Below, in pieces: positions 59,857 to 64,000 of a DNA stretch of 64,000 nt. Source of the stretch: Datisca glomerata (Eukaryota; Streptophyta; Magnoliopsida; Cucurbitales; Datiscaceae); contig QANY01008049.1 in the NCBI GenBank assembly GCA_003255025.1, positions 372,001 to 436,000 on the forward strand. Reading direction: 5' to 3'. The first letter of the stretch is position 1; every line of letters begins with the position of its first letter. Position numbers and translations under genes: made by a program. The notes beneath the pieces were generated by a model. The model had not been told where the DNA came from. It made no database searches and saw only the letters and a list, made by a program, of their open reading frames with translations.

Positions 59857-60232
59857 CTGAGAGAGAGCATCGACGAGAGTAAGCAGTGGTGGTGGTGACG
59901 ACACAAAGGCGGTGATGGTGGCGACGATACAATGGTGGTGGTCGTGACGACAAGGCCATGGATGTGGCGATGAGGCTGTGTGTTTTCTCCATACTTCGGG
60001 ACCCAAGTTCTCTTTCTTTTATTAAAAGAGAGAAGTAAATAATTTGAAGGGTTAGGTTGAAAAAGAAGCAACTAAGGCTTTTAATTTGAAGTCCCACTTT
60101 TTTTTTTTACATTTAACATGAATAGATTTTACTTAGATTCTTGAAATCTGTTGTTGTTTTGAGTTTTTAACAAGAATAGACTAAAACTCTTGTATTTTAA
60201 CCCTGTTGAATGTCATATTTCTTGTAGTGATA

Positions 60233-61929
<1,697 letters not shown>

Positions 61930-63811
61930 TCAAGCATATTGATTATTGATAGTATTTGTACGTTGCCTCTTCACACTCCCTGAAGAAGAATCATCTCCAC
62001 CTGTTTTCTCCATCACAGCCTTAAGTGCTTCCTGAATAGAACTTATACAATATAGCTGTTGTTGTTGGTCGCCATCACTAGTCGAATCTTCATCCCCGGT
62101 GATGAACAAAACATTCTTTACGCGTCCTCCGAGTGTTGTGATCTCAGCTTTAAGAGTTTTTAAACGCAACGCTTTTAAGGTTTTGATGAGTTCTGGCAAA
62201 AGATCGGAGCGATCCTCACAACAGATTGACGCCTTGATCACAAACTTTCCGTCCTCGTCTGAGGCATCCACGGTTAGCTCATCGTTTTCGGTCGGAATTG
62301 CACTTGTTTCGGCTATCAAAGATGTCTGTCTTTTCAGCTCTTTCACATGTTGTATTACTTCCGCTAGTAATGAAGCTTTGTCTGTCTACAAGGAAACAAT
62401 TAAATTATTTTCTTTCAATTAATTGTTCAGAGTTTTTTGTTTTTTTAATCAAAATACTAAATATTCCTTACAAAAAACGAAACTACATATCTACCATATA
62501 TCAAATGTATCAAATGTGTATAATTATAAAGGATATGCAGAAACAGTCAACATTTTGTATTAGAGATTACATGAATATACCAAAGTACAAAAATCAAAAT
62601 CAATCTAGCTAAGTTAATTTTCAATCTACCTGAGGTTTATTTATTAATTTTTTTTTATAAAATTTGTAAGTCAGAAGTACGTACGAGCATAAGTGGGGAA
62701 CTGACAAAAATGCAAATAGAGGAGTAGTATAGCTTCATTGATACCCGGCAAGAAATTTCCAGGGCAAGCTTTATTTTTTTAAACTGCACAATTGTTCCTC
62801 TTTTTCTTGTCAGCCCAGCNATCAAACTTCACCAATCACAACTGTACACCGGAACATATATCAACGACAAATAAACTACGTGAAAAATTGTAGCTGCTTG
62901 TCCTCATTTAACTTAATTTTACATAATTTTATCACACGTCTAATTATAATATATTAATTAAAGCATATGCAGTACTTATATTAAATTTGCATTATATTGC
63001 TCTAATTTTTATTTTTATTTTATGAAAATGGACTAATTAAACGTGCTATTGAGGAAAATGTTGGTTTCAAAGCCTGATTGAATGTAAAATGAGACAAGAT
63101 GATCAAAGAATGAATAAGAATTTAAACTAATAAACTATACGAGCTCACGCAAATGTGTTAAATGAAATGACTCGGTTTTAAAATTTTATGAATTTTTTGA
63201 TAGTGCTGACTTACTTTGGTGGTGCTGGGTAGTAAAGTACGAAGCTTGGCAAGATGGTTATTGATTCTTTCTCTCCTCCTCCTCTCAGCTTCACTGTGGC
63301 TCTTAGACGCGGCAAGAGCTTTAGCATCCATGATTTCTTGAGCAGTCATCTTACTTAGCTCGGCTTGGAGTGCAAAAGGCGATGAACCGGGTTCAACCAC
63401 AGGTCCAAACGCATTTGATATGATTCTTAGATGGTCTGACGTTGACGTTGATGAACCCTCATAACCAAACTGTAGAGGGTTAATAGAAGGTCTTCTGTTA
63501 TTGAAAAAATTAGAATATGATGTTGGGGGTGGTGGAGGGATAAGAAAATTAGGGTCATAGTCTGATCGGGCATGATGGTGGGGGCCGTCGAAGGTGGCGG
63601 GGACCTGAGGAAGAGACCATGGCTGCAGCAGCGGTGAAACTTGGGGAAAACCATACCCTCTTCCTCCGCCATATAAAGCATCACCGTTTTGTTGCATTAT
63701 CTGTTGATGGTGCTGTTGGAAAAGAAGGTGTTGCTGGAATTGTTGAATGTTATGGATTGTTTGTGAAAGTTGATCTCCTTCTTCTTCCTTATCTCCACTC
63801 ATCACTATCAT
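61930..63811 (-). CDS. bHLH30: bHLH30-like transcription factor (TMO5/AIG1 clade)
   Basis: Two exons: 63811-63215 (199 codons) and 62385-61930 (151 codons plus stop), 350 residues; intron 62386-63214 with AAA|GTAAGT donor and TTGTAG acceptor, phase 0. N-terminus Gln/His-rich (residues about 20-45) with a Pro run (IPPPPP). Basic region from residue 172: HSEAERRRRERIN with H172, E176 and R180, the residues that contact E-box DNA. Helix 2 starts in exon 2 (DKASLLAEVIQHVKELKR). An ACT-like domain covers about 245-300 (FVIKASICCEDRSDLLPELI, GGRVKNVLFITG). C-terminal EEALKAV-type helix and SVKRQR. Closest family member I know is Arabidopsis bHLH30 (T5L1/ABS5), nuclear, dimerising with LHW-type bHLH proteins in vascular development. 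A second ATG at 63802 has a better context (G at -3). One N at 62820 in the intron. Confidence 0.93.
62386..63214 (-). other. Intron of the bHLH gene
   Basis: 829 bp, AT-rich, GT..AG, lies in the bHLH loop between helix 1 and helix 2. Contains the single ambiguous base (62820). Confidence 0.9.
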
Positions 63812-64000
63812 GGGTGCTCAAACAATCATCTAATAAATATATTTCTAGGGTTTGCAAATACTTTGAGTTGAATAGCTAATTTGGATATTATATTATGATA
63901 TGAAAAAAAAAATCATGACATAGTAAGCAACAACATCGCCTATCTGGCACGTATGTACCCTTCGCGAAGGCGTAACGAGTAAGCCTATTGATTTGCTAAC
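63812..64000 (-). promoter_or_regulatory. 5' flank / 5' UTR of the bHLH gene
   Basis: 189 bp upstream of the ATG are in the window. AT-rich with an ATATTT/AAATATATTT stretch near 63836 but no convincing TATA box at a typical distance. The promoter proper is probably outside the window. Confidence 0.4.

Larger units (their letters stand above)
54991..60229. mobile_element. CACTA-2, gene-capturing CACTA transposon, 5.2 kb
   Basis: The left end TACTACAAGAAATATGGC (first base mutated from C) and the right end, read inverted, CACTACAAGAAATATGAC form an inverted repeat of about 18 bp. The target duplication ATA is at 54988-54990 and 60230-60232. Subterminal ACAAGA/CCACG words occur near the left end. 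No transposase domain is recognisable, so it looks non-autonomous. The interior instead holds minus-strand host-gene exons: ceramide glucosyltransferase 3' exons (57679-58520) and further exons at 59199-59677. Internal duplications at 55725-56016 and 59760-59856. Confidence 0.9.

Noticed and set aside
63158..63214. Read-through of bHLH exon 1 into 19 extra codons
   Set aside because: AAA|GTAAGT is a good donor and the exon 2 frame continues the loop and helix 2 precisely.

Overview
The window is nuclear DNA of a flowering plant, most likely a eudicot. It is AT-rich and has very long non-coding stretches. It carries spliceosomal introns with GT..AG borders, plant-type Ty1/copia and Ty3/gypsy retrotransposons, a TRIM, two CACTA transposons, an L1-type LINE and a plant-specific bHLH gene. 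The species cannot be named from the sequence. Only one host gene looks intact: a bHLH30-like transcription factor on the minus strand at 61930-63811 (two exons, 350 codons). Nearly everything else is nested, decayed mobile DNA.

Layout. 1-6165: a Ty3/gypsy pol relic (+) split by a 5.1-kb copia element (133-5255, -) with two LTRs, PBS and PPT. 6419-6736: a structurally complete 318-bp TRIM with 109-bp LTRs and a perfect GAAAT target duplication. 8540-14610: fragments of copia elements (-), including a 2.2-kb LTR (11013-13202). 15541-16790: short tandem repeats and a decayed gene fragment. 17560-19170: an L1-type LINE (-), ORF1 plus the ORF2 endonuclease. 22169-29870: a decayed Tat-lineage gypsy element (pol on -) whose 3' part holds an ORF in antisense plus two tandem-repeat arrays. 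30000-33425: an Athila-type gag and a chromovirus-type gag (+). 37391-39255: a MITE-like sequence and two related 26-bp minisatellites. 39998-43640: another copia relic (-). 45925-46440: a duplicated 222-bp segment.

46784-60229 is the most informative stretch. CACTA-1 (46784-52403, target duplication TGT) sits inside a DUF4283-type reading frame that resumes in frame when the element and one TGT are removed. A copia 5' LTR plus leader (52621-54780) follows. It is an inverted relative of the LTR at 11-13 kb. CACTA-2 (54991-60229, target duplication ATA) shows no recognisable transposase. It carries spliced, same-strand exons of a ceramide glucosyltransferase (GT21) 3' end, downstream of two in-frame exons from another, unrecognised source. 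This is a gene-capturing CACTA with a chimeric exon cassette.

The bHLH gene at the right end is separated from CACTA-2 by about 1.7 kb containing a compound (TC)n/(TATC)n microsatellite. No CRISPR, operon, phage or tRNA gene is supported. No new enzymatic system is visible. The notable biology is transposon architecture: gene capture, an antisense ORF, a TRIM and minisatellites arising inside retroelements.
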